Source: Sabethes cyaneus
Taxonomy: Eukaryota > Arthropoda > Insecta > Diptera > Culicidae
DNA length: 64,000 nucleotides
Assembly (NCBI RefSeq): GCF_943734655.1
Contig: NC_071355.1
Location: 243,683,183-243,747,182 of the forward strand
Reading direction: 5' to 3'
Below, in pieces: positions 44,119-55,162 of this stretch. The translations under genes were made by a program, and so were the position numbers. Below the pieces are notes generated by a model that was not told the origin of the DNA, ran no database searches, and saw only the letters and a program-made list of their open reading frames with translations. Within the stretch, counting starts at the first letter, position 1. Each line of letters opens with the position of its first letter.

Positions 44119-47100
44119 ATGAACGAAATTATGGAAAGATTTCTGGTCCGTGGCAAAACTGGTAAACAAAAGTTGGACTTAGGTAAGTTATCCTTTTACA
44201 GCCTACAGCTTGTCAGTTACTATAGCAAAAATATCAAAACTTATAGGTGTTCTTTCGAATAATATTGCTGCTGGTGCGTCCATTGCCGATGCTGTACCTG
44301 TACCTGAAGATTTTGTTCCCGAAGACATTTTGTTTCCTGAAGACATTGCTGGGCCCGATGTTGAGGCTGATCCCGTAGTTGATGTCCGGTGTCCTACTGA
44401 TGGTGAACCTAAAGATATTGATGTTTCTGTTCCCGCAGAGATTGAAGCACACCTCGATGTTCCCGTTATCAATACTGTTGCTGACTCCGACTTGTGTATC
44501 GGTCGCAACAAATCAGGTGAGCTGTTATACTCAATTACACTTGTATTTACAATTCGACATCCTTTTTTTAATTTACCAGTATCAGGGATGGCTCGATCAT
44601 TTTGACTCAATTGTGATTCATTTTGACAGTACTGTCTCAGCCAAACAATATTTGACAAAACTATTTATGAGACATTTGTACAACAAGTCATTAACTTCAA
44701 TTTTGTTGAATAAAGTTTTGCTGTATCTTTGTATTGACAGTGCTACAATGCTAGTAGCTCTTTAACAACTAAGTGAAAGTTCACTTAGTCATTAATAACT
44801 AATAACTCTTTGTAGCAGCGCAAGGGGCCGTCCAGATGGATGTGGATGATTGGTTTATTTTCAACTTGAAGGAACACATCGGATTTTAAACTGAACTAAC
44901 TCGGTACTGAGAAATGATTGATTTGGTTTTTGCTGCAGCATATATACAAGGCCTACTAACATTGATGCTTCAGCAATAAGCTTCAGCATTCATGCATTGA
45001 GCAATAACTAGCAACATGTCATATTCCACATGTAGCATTCCACGTGTTGGGAAAATCTTGCCAAGTTTAAACGCACCTTAATTGTAAAAATGTAAATAGT
45101 TTAGTTTTCAGAGATCAGTTGAACAGGAACAATTGAACGGATCAGAAGTTTTATGGATCGCAAATTTCGGGGAGAACGTCCAACTACGCAATGGAAAGTT
45201 TCTTATCAAGCCGAGACGCTAGCCGACTTGACCACGGCTCGACCAATATGAAGTTGATGTTTGCCTTTGAGTGTACTCGAGTGTACTCGAGCAATTATGT
45301 TCACAAAACACAAAAATTTGCATCCATTCAATTGTGTTCCTCTTCTGCTGATCTGCAAAACTAAACACTACATTTTCAGTTTCGTACTTTCAACTGTTTA
45401 CACTACTGTAGACCCGACGATGAGGTGTACGACAGATGTTCTCCATGGAACATCAGGTTTATTGCTTACCAAACAGACAGACTTTGCAGCTTTTCGAGGC
45501 CTGGTGATCGGAAGCAATTTCTTCTTCTAATCGATGAAATGCTCTTCAAAAAAAGAAAAGCCTGGGTGCTAATTCCGTTATCGAAATTTGACCTGTTTTT
45601 TATACGACAGACTTCGCAACCAGCTGTTAGAATACAGGACAGTGCGGGGTCAGTGCTACGATCCTATTGACTCTAACAGCCTCTCCCAGCCGAGATTCGA
45701 ACATACGACGACTGGCTTATTAGATCAGCGTCTTACCTCGAGGCCAACTGGGAGGGATTCTCTCTTCAATGACCGCTTTTTCTCAAATATCATCAACATG
45801 CGTTCCCTGCGGGATGCGGATATCACCCTGAATCCCAGTAACTGTGTGCCCAAACCTACCGAAGTCTTTTTTCGATAGTAAGATAGTGAAATAGTGTGCA
45901 CTACTTTAAGGGATTCCCATCGGACACGTGATGAAAATCGAGAGGCTACGATGGGAACGGTGGGCCAGCCGTGTTGTAAGGATGCACCACCGACACTAGA
46001 AAAAAGGGCCCTACTGAGTTGCGCGACCAAGTTGAAGCTGACTTGCGAGTGTCGAGATGTTCAACGTATTTGCGACGAATATCCCAGGACGAGTACAATG
46101 GAGAAAAGTTCTTGATACAGTGCCCCGGGTTCGTACGGTATACCTTATTTATTTTTGTCTCATTTGTAATGATTTCTAAGCCTTGCCAGATTAATTGGCG
46201 GTATTTCGTCTGGTTTTTGGGTGCTATATCGATGATAGTTAGGTTTAGCTGGCTGACTGAAACTCACCATAGCATTTTTCGATTAACATTTGAAAGGGGC
46301 GGATAAGTCAACTGTCAAACAGAACGAGTGAGAGTTCATTTTCCTATGCTGCTCCAGCAAAAAATAACTCACTCGTTCTGTTTGACAGTTGGCTTATCCG
46401 CCCCTTTCAAATGTTGGTCGTCATTTATACAAGAAAGCATTTAGCTCAATGTTTAATTTAGTTATGTCTACGGTTGGAGTGGTACATTATCACCATATCA
46501 TATTAAGTCCTTCAAGACGCCTTAGCGTTCTAAGCTTGTTGTCTCCATAATCTATACCTATAAAGAAGGATTTCTGTCTGTCTGTCTGTCTGTCTGTCTG
46601 TCCGTATGTTCCTTATAGAATCGAAAACTACTGAACCAATCGGCATGAAAATATGCATGTAGAGGTTTTTTGGGGCCAGGAAAGGTTTTAGTGATGGTTA
46701 GAAACCCCTCCCCCCACTAAGAGGGGGGGCTCCCATACAAATGAAACAAATTTCTGCATAACTCGACAACTAATCAAGCAAATAGAACAAAATTTGGCAT
46801 GTGGGTGACAAGAATTTATTCTATGGTAAATTGAGACCCCTCCCCTCTTTATAAGGGGAATTATAACTGCTCTCCTCTTTAAAAGGGGGGGCTTCCATAC
46901 AAATTTCCTCATAACTCGAGAACTAATCAAGCAAATGGAACCAAATTTGGCATGTGAAGGTTTTCGAGGGCAAGAATATTTTCTATAGTAAATTAGGACC
47001 CCTCCCCACTTTAAGAGGGGGGGCTCCTGTACCAAAGAAACACAATTTTCCTCATAACTCGAGAAGTAATTAAGCAAATGGAACCAAATTTGGCATGTGG

Positions 47101-50100
47101 GTGTTTTTGGAGAAAAATTTTTCTATGATGAATTGGGACCCCTCCCCGTTTTAGGAGGGGGAGATCCTATACACACGAAATACAAATTTCCTCATAACTG
47201 AAGAACTAATCAAGCAAATGGAACAAAATTTGGCATGTGAAAGTTTTCGAGGGCAAGAATATTTTCTATGGTATATAAGGACCCCTCCCCACTTTAAGAA
47301 GGGGGGCTCCTATACAAACTAAATACAAATTTCCTCATAACTCGAGAATTAATCAAGCAAATGGAACCAAATTTGGCACGTGAAAGTTTTCTAGGGCATG
47401 AATATTTTCTATGGTGAATTAGGACCCCTCCCAACTTTAAGAGGGGGGGCTCCTATACAAACGAAATACAAATTTCCTCATAACTCGAGAACTAATCAAG
47501 CAAATTGAACCAAATTTGGCACGTGGGTGTTTTTGGAGACAAAATTTTTTTCTATGATGAATTGGGACCCCTACCCACTTTAGAAGGGGGTGCTTCTACA
47601 CAAATGAAATTCAAATTTCCTCATAATTCGAGAACTAATCAAGTAAATGGAACCATATTTGGCATGTGGGTGTTTTTGGAGGCAACCATTTTTTCTATGA
47701 TGAATCAGGACCCCTTACCTTTTTAAGAGGGGGGGCTCTCATACAAACGAAATACAAATTTCCTCATAACTCTAGAACTAATCAAGCAAATGGAACCAAA
47801 TTTATCATGTGGGTGTTTTTGTAGGCAAGAATATTTTCTATGGTATATTTTCTATGGATTTCCCCACTTTAAGAGCGGGGGGGGAGCTCCTATACAAATG
47901 AAATTCAAATTTCCTTATAACTTGAGTACTAATCAAGCAAATGGAACCAAATTTGGCATGTGGGAGATTTTGGAGTCTTGAATTTATTTTACGATAGTTA
48001 GAGACCTCTCTCCCCTGTGGTAGGGGGATATGGACTCTCATACAAATAAAACAGAAATTTTTGCGAAAATCAAAAACTAATCGAACTCGAGAAATTCGAG
48101 ACTCTTCCATAAAACATTAGTCAATACAAGACTACAAAAACTATCTATAGTAACACTAGATCATTCAGGACGAGACGGTCGCGAGTGTTGCCGGTGACCC
48201 GCCGTCGGAAGCGCCGCCCACTGGGGGGCTTGCAAAACTCGAGATTGTGACAAAGATCATTCGAGATTCATGATTTATGTACAACACAGGTTAATTTGTG
48301 GCAATACGAAGTTTGTCGGGTCAGCTAGTCTAATATAAAATAACTGCCGTGAATGAGATTAAGCAACAATTCTTGACGTTAGCTTTTATCCCATTCAACT
48401 TGGAATTCAATAAGCGCGTCTATGTTCATTTCAAGCACACAGGAGTCTGTTAGTGGTGTGATTACATGGTAAAATTTGAGGTCATCAGCGTATAATAGTT
48501 TTGGGGATTTCAATTTTCCGTATAGATCGTAAATGGTAAATGAAAAGAACGAACAGTAAAAGTCTCAAGGCAATGAGGGACACCGGGCAAGATCTGGAAC
48601 GGAGTAGACACATTCCAGCGTTACGGGACACCATCCCTACTATCGGTTCCTGTTTCATCAAATCTTCGGCATTCTAGTGGAAGGTACAGTACTCTTTAAA
48701 CTATTCTACAAGATATTTGCCAAAAACATGATAAAACAGAAGGTGATTCACACGGTAAAAATGGGTGCTAATTATGTCCCGTAACGCTGGAATGTGTCAG
48801 TAGAGCACGCCCTGTCAACTCTCACAGTTGAGCTATGTCCCGTCAGATACGACAGAATCCATTCTGTCAGCCACTCAGGTAGGCTCATTCTCCTAAACTT
48901 CTCAACCGCCAGAGTATATGGAACCTCGTCAAAAGCCACAGCGTCGATTTGTTGTCGTTTTTCGATTTTATCCACAATAGTCCCTAACTATAAAAGATAC
49001 AACAAAACTTTAATCAGCAAAATTGTAGATAATAACTAGTTCTACAATTGTCCCATATTGAACTTTGTCAAATTTTGCTCGACTGAGATGGTACTGTCAA
49101 ATGAATCAAAATAGGATCCAATCAACCTTGACCAATATCCTTCAGTTTATATACTCAGTCGCTCCTCAAATTTTTATGTTATTTATTTCTATTAAAACTT
49201 TTCTTTTTTAGGGCTGTCTGATGATCGATTAAATGAAAAAGCATCACATAAAAAACAGCATCAGAGGTTTCGAACCAAATGGCTAGATTCTCCCGAACTA
49301 TTTTGTTTCGAGAAATATCAAAATGACCTATACTCTGCATACTGTAAAGTATGTTTGCTAAAATTAAGTATTTCTCGAGGAGGGAAATCAAATTTATTGA
49401 CGCATGTGGCAACACAGCGACACCAAATTTGCGCAGCTCAGTTAGTAAAGCCCTTTGAAACAGAAGAAAAAATTACAAATAACACTGCACTACATAAAAT
49501 AAGTGCAGCCGAGCTAAAACTTTGTGCCTGGGCGCTAGAACATAATGTACCGTTTTCGGCGGTTGACTCCCTGGCAAACCTACTGAAAACTACGGCGTCT
49601 GATGGTAATGTCCTTGCAAAAATCCGACTCGGTCGAACGAAAACAGTTTCTGTTATAGAAGGCGTAATAGCCGCTGTACAACATGAAGAATTAATCGAAA
49701 AGATGCGTAAAACTTCTTTCTCAATCTTAATTGATGAGTCAACTGACACGTCAAGTGTAAAAACGCTAGCTATAGTAGTTAGAATACTCGATCCAACCGA
49801 GTTCAAGGCGATAGACACATTCTATAAAGCGCTGGAAATCGAATTTGCGGACCACAAGTCGATTTACAATGCGATTATTGCGCAGTTCAATATTGATAGA
49901 ATTGACTACAAAACTCATTTAAAGGGATTTGGATCGGATGGCGCATCTGTGATGATGGGCAAAAACAACTCGGTAATGCGGCTGTTAAAATGCGACTGTC
50001 CGCAGTTAATTGATGTACGGTGCACATGCCACTCACTTGCACTTTGTGTCAGCAATGCCTGTGAAGTATTACCAACATACGTCGAACAGCTCATGCGTGA

Positions 50101-51781
50101 TATATACAACTATATTGCAGGTAATGATGTGCTAAATTATTATTTAACTGACGGTTTATTGTTGAGAATTGTGTAGATTTTCAAAAGGACTAAGAAACAT
50201 TAAGGGCGTTCAGAAATAACTCTACGGTATCCCACTTCTAATTATAAAGGCGAAACAAAGGCTTGCTATTTACTGCAACTCGATATAAAGATGTCGATAG
50301 GGTGGATTCAACGCAAGTTTTCATTATATCATTAATCAACGATTTTTCAGTATTGCAACCATTTTCTGTTTAAAATATTCGCTCCGTTCCGGTGCATTAG
50401 TTCCGTCCGGTGCAAGTAAGTTTTTGACACCGTGTGGTAAGACGTAGCCCTACGGCAATGAAAGTATTACTTTCCGAAATATTCTATATCCATAAACTTT
50501 TCACGAACATACTATTATTTGATCACTGATTGACTGGTATCATTTGCCAAAATCGGTTCATCGACACATACCAAGATCGAACCATGCCAAATTCGAAATC
50601 CCATTGTATTTGAATAGAACAGCATTAGTCGTATATTTCGCTTAGAATTGATCGGATAATTTATTATTAATATTCGAAAATTTAAAATATTTTTATATCT
50701 AATTGCAGGAAGCCCTAAGCGATGTACGGAGTTTGTCCGTATTCAACAAATACTTGAGTTGAACCCTAAGAAAGTTCTGCACCCATCAGCTACGCGCTGG
50801 CTGTCGCTAGAAAATGTCGTAGCGCGGAATCTAGAGTTATATTCTGAATTGGTACTGTTTTTTACGTTCCAAGCAAATCACGATAAGAATCAAACCGCTT
50901 GTCGGATTCTCAGTCACTTAGTCGATCCAATGACTAAACCGATTCTCCTGTTTTTGAATTATATTTTGCCGGTTGTGAACAAAGTCAATCGACTTTTCCA
51001 ATCCGAAGATTCACAATTTTCTGAAATTTACGAAGAAGCAAAAATACTTGTACTGATCATTTTAAAAAATATGTGCGTAGAAGATTACGTTCACCGCATT
51101 ACTGAAGGAGAATTTAGTCCAACTAATTATGAACGTTTTCTCAAGAACGAGGAGCAAATTTACGTAGGTGTTGAAGCTGAGGAAGAACAAAGCAAGCTGA
51201 CTAAAGATATAAAAACAAAATTTAAATCTATCTGCCGAGATTTTTACACCGAATTGACAAGACAACTTGTTAAAAGATTTAATTTCAATGACCGTACAAT
51301 CAAAACCGCGTCTTTGTTAAACCCGGCAACGTTTTTGGAGCTGTCGGATTTGAACGAAGTCTTGAAACAATTCCCAACTTTTCTTACGGAAGGAACAAGG
51401 CAAGATTTGGATAACGAGTTCAGAGATTTGAAAGCAAGACTCATGTGCAAGAAGAATCCGGATACGAAGTACGATGTTACCTGGTCCACTCTTTTAGGAG
51501 TTAAGAAGCGTAATGGAAATTACGCTTATCCTGTTCTAAGATCATTTATAGGGAATTTTCTCATCATACCTCACTCTACAGCTTGCGTAGAGCGAATTTT
51601 TTCATTATACAATGCTAACAAAACCAAATCTAGAAATAGATTATCATCGAATACCATCGACTCCATTTTAAAAGCAAAAACTTATGTAAACATGCAAGGA
51701 GGAGCTTCAAAAATAGTTCTCACCAGCAATCTGCAGAAAAAATTCAATAAAAACATGTACAAACATCACAATAAAACATAA
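44119..51781 (+). CDS. hAT transposase, four exons, uninterrupted frame
   Basis: Exons 44119-44182, 44247-44516, 49212-50120 and 50709-51781 join in phase 1 at each junction and give 771 codons plus stop. Donors are G|GTAAGT, G|GTGAGC and G|GTAATG; acceptors are TTATAG, TTTTTAG and ATTGCAG. The start has a good context (AAAACATGAAC). Residues about 22-111 are acidic (PEDFVPEDI repeats). A zinc finger C156-x2-C159-x16-H176-x5-H182 follows. Catalytic Asp are at about 286 (LIDESTD) and 354 (GSDGAS), the C-x2-H motif is near 381 (RCTCHSL), ATRWLS is at the start of exon 4, and Glu 709 sits in HSTACVERIFS, inside the C-terminal dimerisation domain. It would bind the element ends and cut and paste the element. 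The zinc-finger style recalls ZNF862/KIAA1586-like hAT proteins. All key residues are present. Confidence 0.92.
44583..44822. mobile_element. Left part of a split foldback MITE in intron 2
   Basis: CAGGGATGGCTCGATCATTTTGACTC through the palindromic centre (AAGTTCACTTAGT) to TTTGTAGCAGCGC follows the 39347-39738 element. It stops at about 44822. The remaining arm appears at 48978-49110. Confidence 0.8.
44823..45540. other. Intron 2 filler; no gene
   Basis: Unique-looking AT-rich DNA between the split foldback element and the SINE. A duplicated GTGTACTCGA occurs at about 45273-45292. No frame is supported. Confidence 0.4.
45545..45754 (-). mobile_element. tRNA-derived SINE, near full-length copy
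   Basis: On the minus strand it begins TCCCAGTTGGCCTCGAGGT, has the B box GTTCGAATCTC, and then CTGTTAGAGTCAATAGGATCG. It continues through TATTCTAACAGCTGGTTGCG and TTCGATAACGGAATTAGCA to a T-rich end near 45545 (plus-strand AAAAAAAG). It lies antisense within intron 2 of the transposase gene. Confidence 0.85.
45930..46118 (+). pseudogene. RTE 3'-terminal coding fragment
   Basis: The plus strand reads MKIERLRWERWASRVVRM, then after a shift LRDQVEADLRVSRCSTYLRR and ISQDEYNGEKFL. This is the RTE C-terminal block (compare GRMRWAGHVARM and RWLDQVERDL in the 55163-57694 element). It is broken by a stop and a shift. Confidence 0.65.
46286..46414. mobile_element. 129-bp hairpin MITE with about 47-bp arms
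   Basis: ACATTTGAAAGGGGCGGATA at the left is matched, reversed, at the right end. The arms run on through CTGTCAAACAGAACGAGTGAG, with one or two mismatches and a 35-bp loop. No target duplication was identified. Confidence 0.8.
46552..48328 (+). mobile_element. Non-autonomous Helitron with about nine 143-bp tandem units
   Basis: It begins TCTATACCTATAAAGAAGG after an A, runs into a TGTC microsatellite, and ends GTCGGGTCAGCTAG before a T. This is the TC...CTRR layout with A/T target that defines Helitrons. Between 46680 and 48060 the block CATAACTCGAGAACTAATCAAGC recurs about every 143 bp, some nine times, each with GGGACCCCTCCCC and AAGAGGGGGGGCTCC. A GC-rich segment (48178-48232) precedes the 3' end. 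It encodes no Rep/helicase. A headed but 3'-truncated relative lies at 62481-63479. Confidence 0.85.
48370..48985 (-). pseudogene. Jockey/CR1-type LINE relic with an internal inversion
   Basis: On the minus strand 48980-48775 reads AVAFDEVPYTLAVEKFRRM, then LPEWLTEWILSYLTGHSSTV, the RT palm entry. About 48560-48390 reads LFVLFIYHLRSI..., then LYADDLKFYHVITPL with the catalytic YADD. Between them CATTCCAGCGTTACGGGACA is present in both orientations (about 48614 and 48778), which suggests a local inversion. Stops and shifts throughout. Confidence 0.7.
48978..49110. mobile_element. Right part of the split foldback MITE
   Basis: TAACTATAAAAGATACAACAAAAC through GAGATGGTACTGTCAAATGAA follows the right arm of 39347-39738, beginning almost where the left part (44583-44822) stops. 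Together they make one copy, split by about 4.15 kb. The outer terminus (CATCCCTG) has been lost here. Confidence 0.75.
50121..50708 (+). other. Intron 3 of the hAT transposase gene
   Basis: 588 bp with multiple stops in every frame, between a GTAATG donor and an AATTGCAG acceptor. A TTCCGGTGCATTAGTTCCGTCCGGTGCA near-duplicate lies at 50386-50413. No mobile element recognised. Confidence 0.75.
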
Positions 51782-51821
51782 ACCGTGCAATGTAACAATA
51801 CATTTTTTCTCATTAAATGTT

Positions 51822-51827
51822 AATAAA
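51822..51827 (+). terminator. Polyadenylation signal of the hAT transposase gene
   Basis: AATAAA 41 bp after the stop codon, followed by A-rich DNA. It is well placed for 3' end formation of the transposase mRNA. Confidence 0.6.
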
Positions 51828-51849
51828 ACAACAAACAAAACTTATAACA

Positions 51850-53340
51850 TTAAATTTTATTTTAGACGACGTACGTATCACAAACTACACCTAAAAAACC
51901 TCGAATATCATAAATACTAAAGTATGGTGTAGCAAAATGTCAACCAGAATCATTATGTTGAAGATAATTTGACTATTTCTCACTAGTTTGTTTAAGCACT
52001 ATTCTGCTACATACCATAGCTTACAGCAAAACGTTTTGCTATTTTAAATTCTTGCTGAAAAAAGCAACAAACGGGACTCTGCATCATTGTTTTTATTTTA
52101 ATCAAAATGCATCATTGTTTATGAGTTTAATGAACGTAGACGTAGACTGCAGCATTATTTTCGAAAAGAAATCCTTTATTGTAGACCGAAGATTTCTGGT
52201 TAGTGCTCTCATAGTTCACCTGTTACAGGAGAATGTTTTAAACTACATTATTTACTATGAACTTGGGTCATCGCGAAACCTAATGAAGTCTTCATTTCGT
52301 TAACAATTCGTAAAATCCTTCCGAAACCAAACAGGACATTGGTGTAGCAGCTCCCTGAAACAAAAACTAGCAAACAAAGAGCACGTCGCCTCTTCATCCT
52401 GTACCACAGTCCACAGTCGTCCTTCTAAGTTCTAAAAATATGTTTAGCAGAAATCTACTAATGATCGAAACGAGAAAATTTTGTTTATACCGAGTGATTG
52501 TTCTATTTTTACGTTTCCTATTCTTGCAGCTCACGAAAAAGTACTCATAAATCGCACTTACGCGTTAAATTATCAGAACCGAATAACATAACAAGAGCAT
52601 TTAAGTATGGTCGTTATTGTTTATTTTTAACGATTAATTTTCTAATTAGGTAGGTAATCATAATTAATCAAAGGAAATCCAACACTCAAACCACTAATTC
52701 AGTCGCACATCAGCAATCCTGCCTTATATTCTTTTTCTTTTTATTATTTTCGGTAGTAAGAGGGATTACCGTCGATTACGTATAGGCTAGGCTACTCGCA
52801 CATACGCGAAATCCCATTGCGAACTGTCATCACAACACAACGTTCCGAGGAACAAAATTGTCCTTGCCAGCGTTGAAAGAAATTTCGTAGGCTGCTCGCA
52901 CTTGCAGGAAATCTCGTGCCGAACTGTCAACGCGTGAGTGTTGACAAAAGCAAAAATACTTCCCTTTCTTTTTTTCTAACGCAAAACCCTGAACAATATC
53001 AGCAACGCTGGCAAGGCCAATAAAAACAAAAACACTTCTTTCCCTCTGTTTCTCCTGTACACATATAGAAATGTTTCTGTCGCTTGCACCCATTAAGAAT
53101 TTCTGGTACTGAACAGATATTTGACCGTTCTTCATTCGCACTCACATACACATATGGGCAGTTCTATGAGAGTAATAGAGATCGTTTCGCAGTCACGAAT
53201 ATTTAATAAACTTTTGAATGAGACAGCATTGTACGTTCGTTCGTCAACGCGAATCGGACTACATCTACATCTACATGTCAAATTACCACTCAGTCAGCAT
53301 TCAGTTAATTTAGAAAGAGATAACACGTCATCGGCAAGTG
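51850..53340. other. 3' non-coding part of the hAT element
   Basis: No coding content. The segment 52860-53000 repeats 43385-43545 in the same orientation (GCTGCTCGCACTT, GGAAATCTCGTG, AAAAATACTTCCCT, TCTTTTTTTCT). The hAT element therefore carries a matching block about 220 bp inside its left end and 440 bp inside its right end. Confidence 0.6.
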
Positions 53341-53439
53341 TCAAAAAATTTAACAGATTTTTACACAGATATTCTGGCTGGGAACGCAGATGATCAGATT
53401 TTTTCAATCAAAAGTACAGATTTAAATGTGGCAACCCTG

Positions 53440-53610
53440 TTTGTCACTCTCTCTGGCGTACTTCCCAAGCAAGGACATCAAAATGGTCTAGGTTTAACCG
53501 CGGTGTTAAGAAATCTTATTGAAATAAGGAAACTTTGTCGCTTGTTTTGACTTACTTCCCAAGCACAGATTTCAAATTGGTATAGGTTTAGATCATCGTA
53601 AAGAATCTTC
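53440..53610 (+). repeat. About 90-bp tandem units flanking the hAT insertion (right)
   Basis: CATCAAAATGGTCTAGGTTTAACCG (53477) and TTTCAAATTGGTATAGGTTTAG (53570) continue the unit series found left of the element. Confidence 0.65.
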
Positions 53611-53884
53611 CAACCAATCACGAAGCGAGAATTCTGGCAAAACATAGGTTTATTATATTCAATTTTTCAATAGTTCAACATCAAGAATCCATACTTTTCT
53701 TCATTTAAGTCAATTCTTAGAAGATTTTCCGATCGATTGGTGTAAGAATATTAAAAATCGATCGGAAAACCGCTGAGCTATTAGCGCTCAAAACCTTTCA
53801 TTTTTCGTGACGCTCGCATTTTTCGATTTTTTGGAATGACACCCTATCTCAAAACTTGCCGTAAGACGTAGTCCTACGTCAAAA
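53611..53884 (+). repeat. Second copy of the 37409-37675 repeat
   Basis: Starts AACCAATCACGAAGCGAGAATTC and ends GACGTAGTCCTACGTC, as at 37.4 kb. An extra segment, CGTGACGCTCGCATTTTTCG, is present near 53807. Confidence 0.75.
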
Positions 53885-54173
53885 GTTATGGAGAAAAATC
53901 GCAAAATAGCGGGGTCACCCTAACTTGACTCAGAAAAATCACCCTAATATGGCAACGGTTCGAGATAGAGGGATTTCGTCTTCTGCAATATTACTCAAAA
54001 TACTTCAAGCTATAAAATTGCTGAAGTGAATATCGCTCTATCTTGTTTCGTTTTGAAGATAATTTCTGGATCTTGGTTAATTTAAGCGTCACCCTAAAAG
54101 CTCATGCCAAAAAAAGCGGCATCCTAAATCAAGATTTTGTTGCTAACACGTGAATAGTCTAAAATCAACGACT

Positions 54174-54414
54174 GAAGTTTTTGAAGCGTCTTAGTAGAAT
54201 ACGAAACCTAAAATTAAAAAAGTAGAAAACTTATCCAATTTAATTCTACTATGTATATTTTATTCACGACAGATACGTATTTCGCCTACGACTTGCAGTT
54301 CAAAAACAGACACTGAGGAAGCCTGCAAGTTGTAGGCGAAATGCGTATCTGTCGTGAATAAAATATACTTAGTAGAATTAAATTGGATAAGTTTTCTTCT
54401 TTTTTAATTTTAGG
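54174..54414 (+). mobile_element. Palindromic retroposon-like element, copy 2 (uninterrupted)
   Basis: CTAAAATCAACGACT stands at 54159-54173 and 54415-54429. The 241-bp insert has arms of about 100 bp, with AAACTTATCCAATTTAATTC outside and CACGACAGATACG inside. A loop of about 35 bp holds CACTGAGGAAGCCTGCAAG. Duplications of 12-15 bp here and 10 bp in copy 1 (38517-39313) vary in length, as in LINE-driven insertion. This copy supplies the empty site for the MITE at 38561-39117. Confidence 0.8.
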
Positions 54415-54429
54415 CTAAAATCAACGACT

Positions 54430-55149
54430 ACTGAGTAAATATTTTTTTCCATCTGATTTGGCTTTCTGGCCCATAGTGCAGCAACGATAATGGCATCACT
54501 GTGTGGATTCCAAAGAGTGAGGTCTGGCCAAGTCTCAGGAGCTAGGACAGATCTATTGTGAAGAGTAAAATGACTTAGAAGAATGATACTGCACGCGACA
54601 CAAACAGCTGATGCAAAGGATAATGGGCCAGTTTCGGAGAAAAGCTCGAGCAATGGACGACGGAAAAAAGTGAGGTGGGGACCACATAGAAGACTATGGT
54701 AAAGGCGTAAAATCCAGTCAGAGTTAAGTAGTCCGAGATGACTACCATGAGGAACCTTAAAAAAACCTTCGTGTTATGTTAGGGGTCATTATGGTCACGT
54801 TCAACTTCTTTTCTACATAATGAGTGAGGCACAATGATGCACCGTACCACGGTACTATTCAGAAAACTTCCTAGCCGAAAAGATCATCGACTTGATCGAG
54901 GTTACATGGGACATCATTAGTGATAGCTCTTGGAGGACAACTCGTTTGCACTTATTTTTAGCGAATCATCACTATGAAACAATTATTTTACCTGGAACGT
55001 TTTTAGCTATTGGAACACGAAGTGTATCTCTTCTCTAACAACGGAACTGTACTTTTTGTACTTTGTAAGTAACATGAACGGTTTTAGATAGTTTGTACAG
55101 AAAGGGTTTGGTTTGTCTTCGATAAACAAGATTCCGAACGAATAGACTT
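54430..55149. other. Intergenic; no gene recognised
   Basis: A minus frame (54378-54653) and several shorter ones carry no motif. The DNA looks unique but nothing is supported. Confidence 0.4.
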
Positions 55150-55162
55150 GTCGAAAATTCTC

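Larger units (their letters stand above)
43167..53439 (+). mobile_element. Complete hAT transposon with 8-bp target duplication
   Basis: The left end is CAGGGTTGCCACAT (43167-43180) and the right end its exact reverse complement (53426-53439). TTTGTCAC lies directly outside both ends (43159-43166, 53440-53447). Just inside each end are clusters of ACAGATT/ACAGATA (left: about 43183, 43202, 43270, 43279; right: about 53355, 53363, 53415), the usual form of hAT transposase subterminal sites. It encloses the intron-bearing transposase gene at 44119-51781. The 10.27-kb length is inflated by later insertions, mostly in intron 2. A related direct repeat lies near each end (43385-43545 and 52860-53000). 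Ends, duplication, spacer sites and coding capacity all agree. Confidence 0.92.

Noticed and set aside
44203..44658. 151-codon minus-strand frame
   Set aside because: It is antisense to transposase exon 2, which has matching splice phases and continues into recognised domains.
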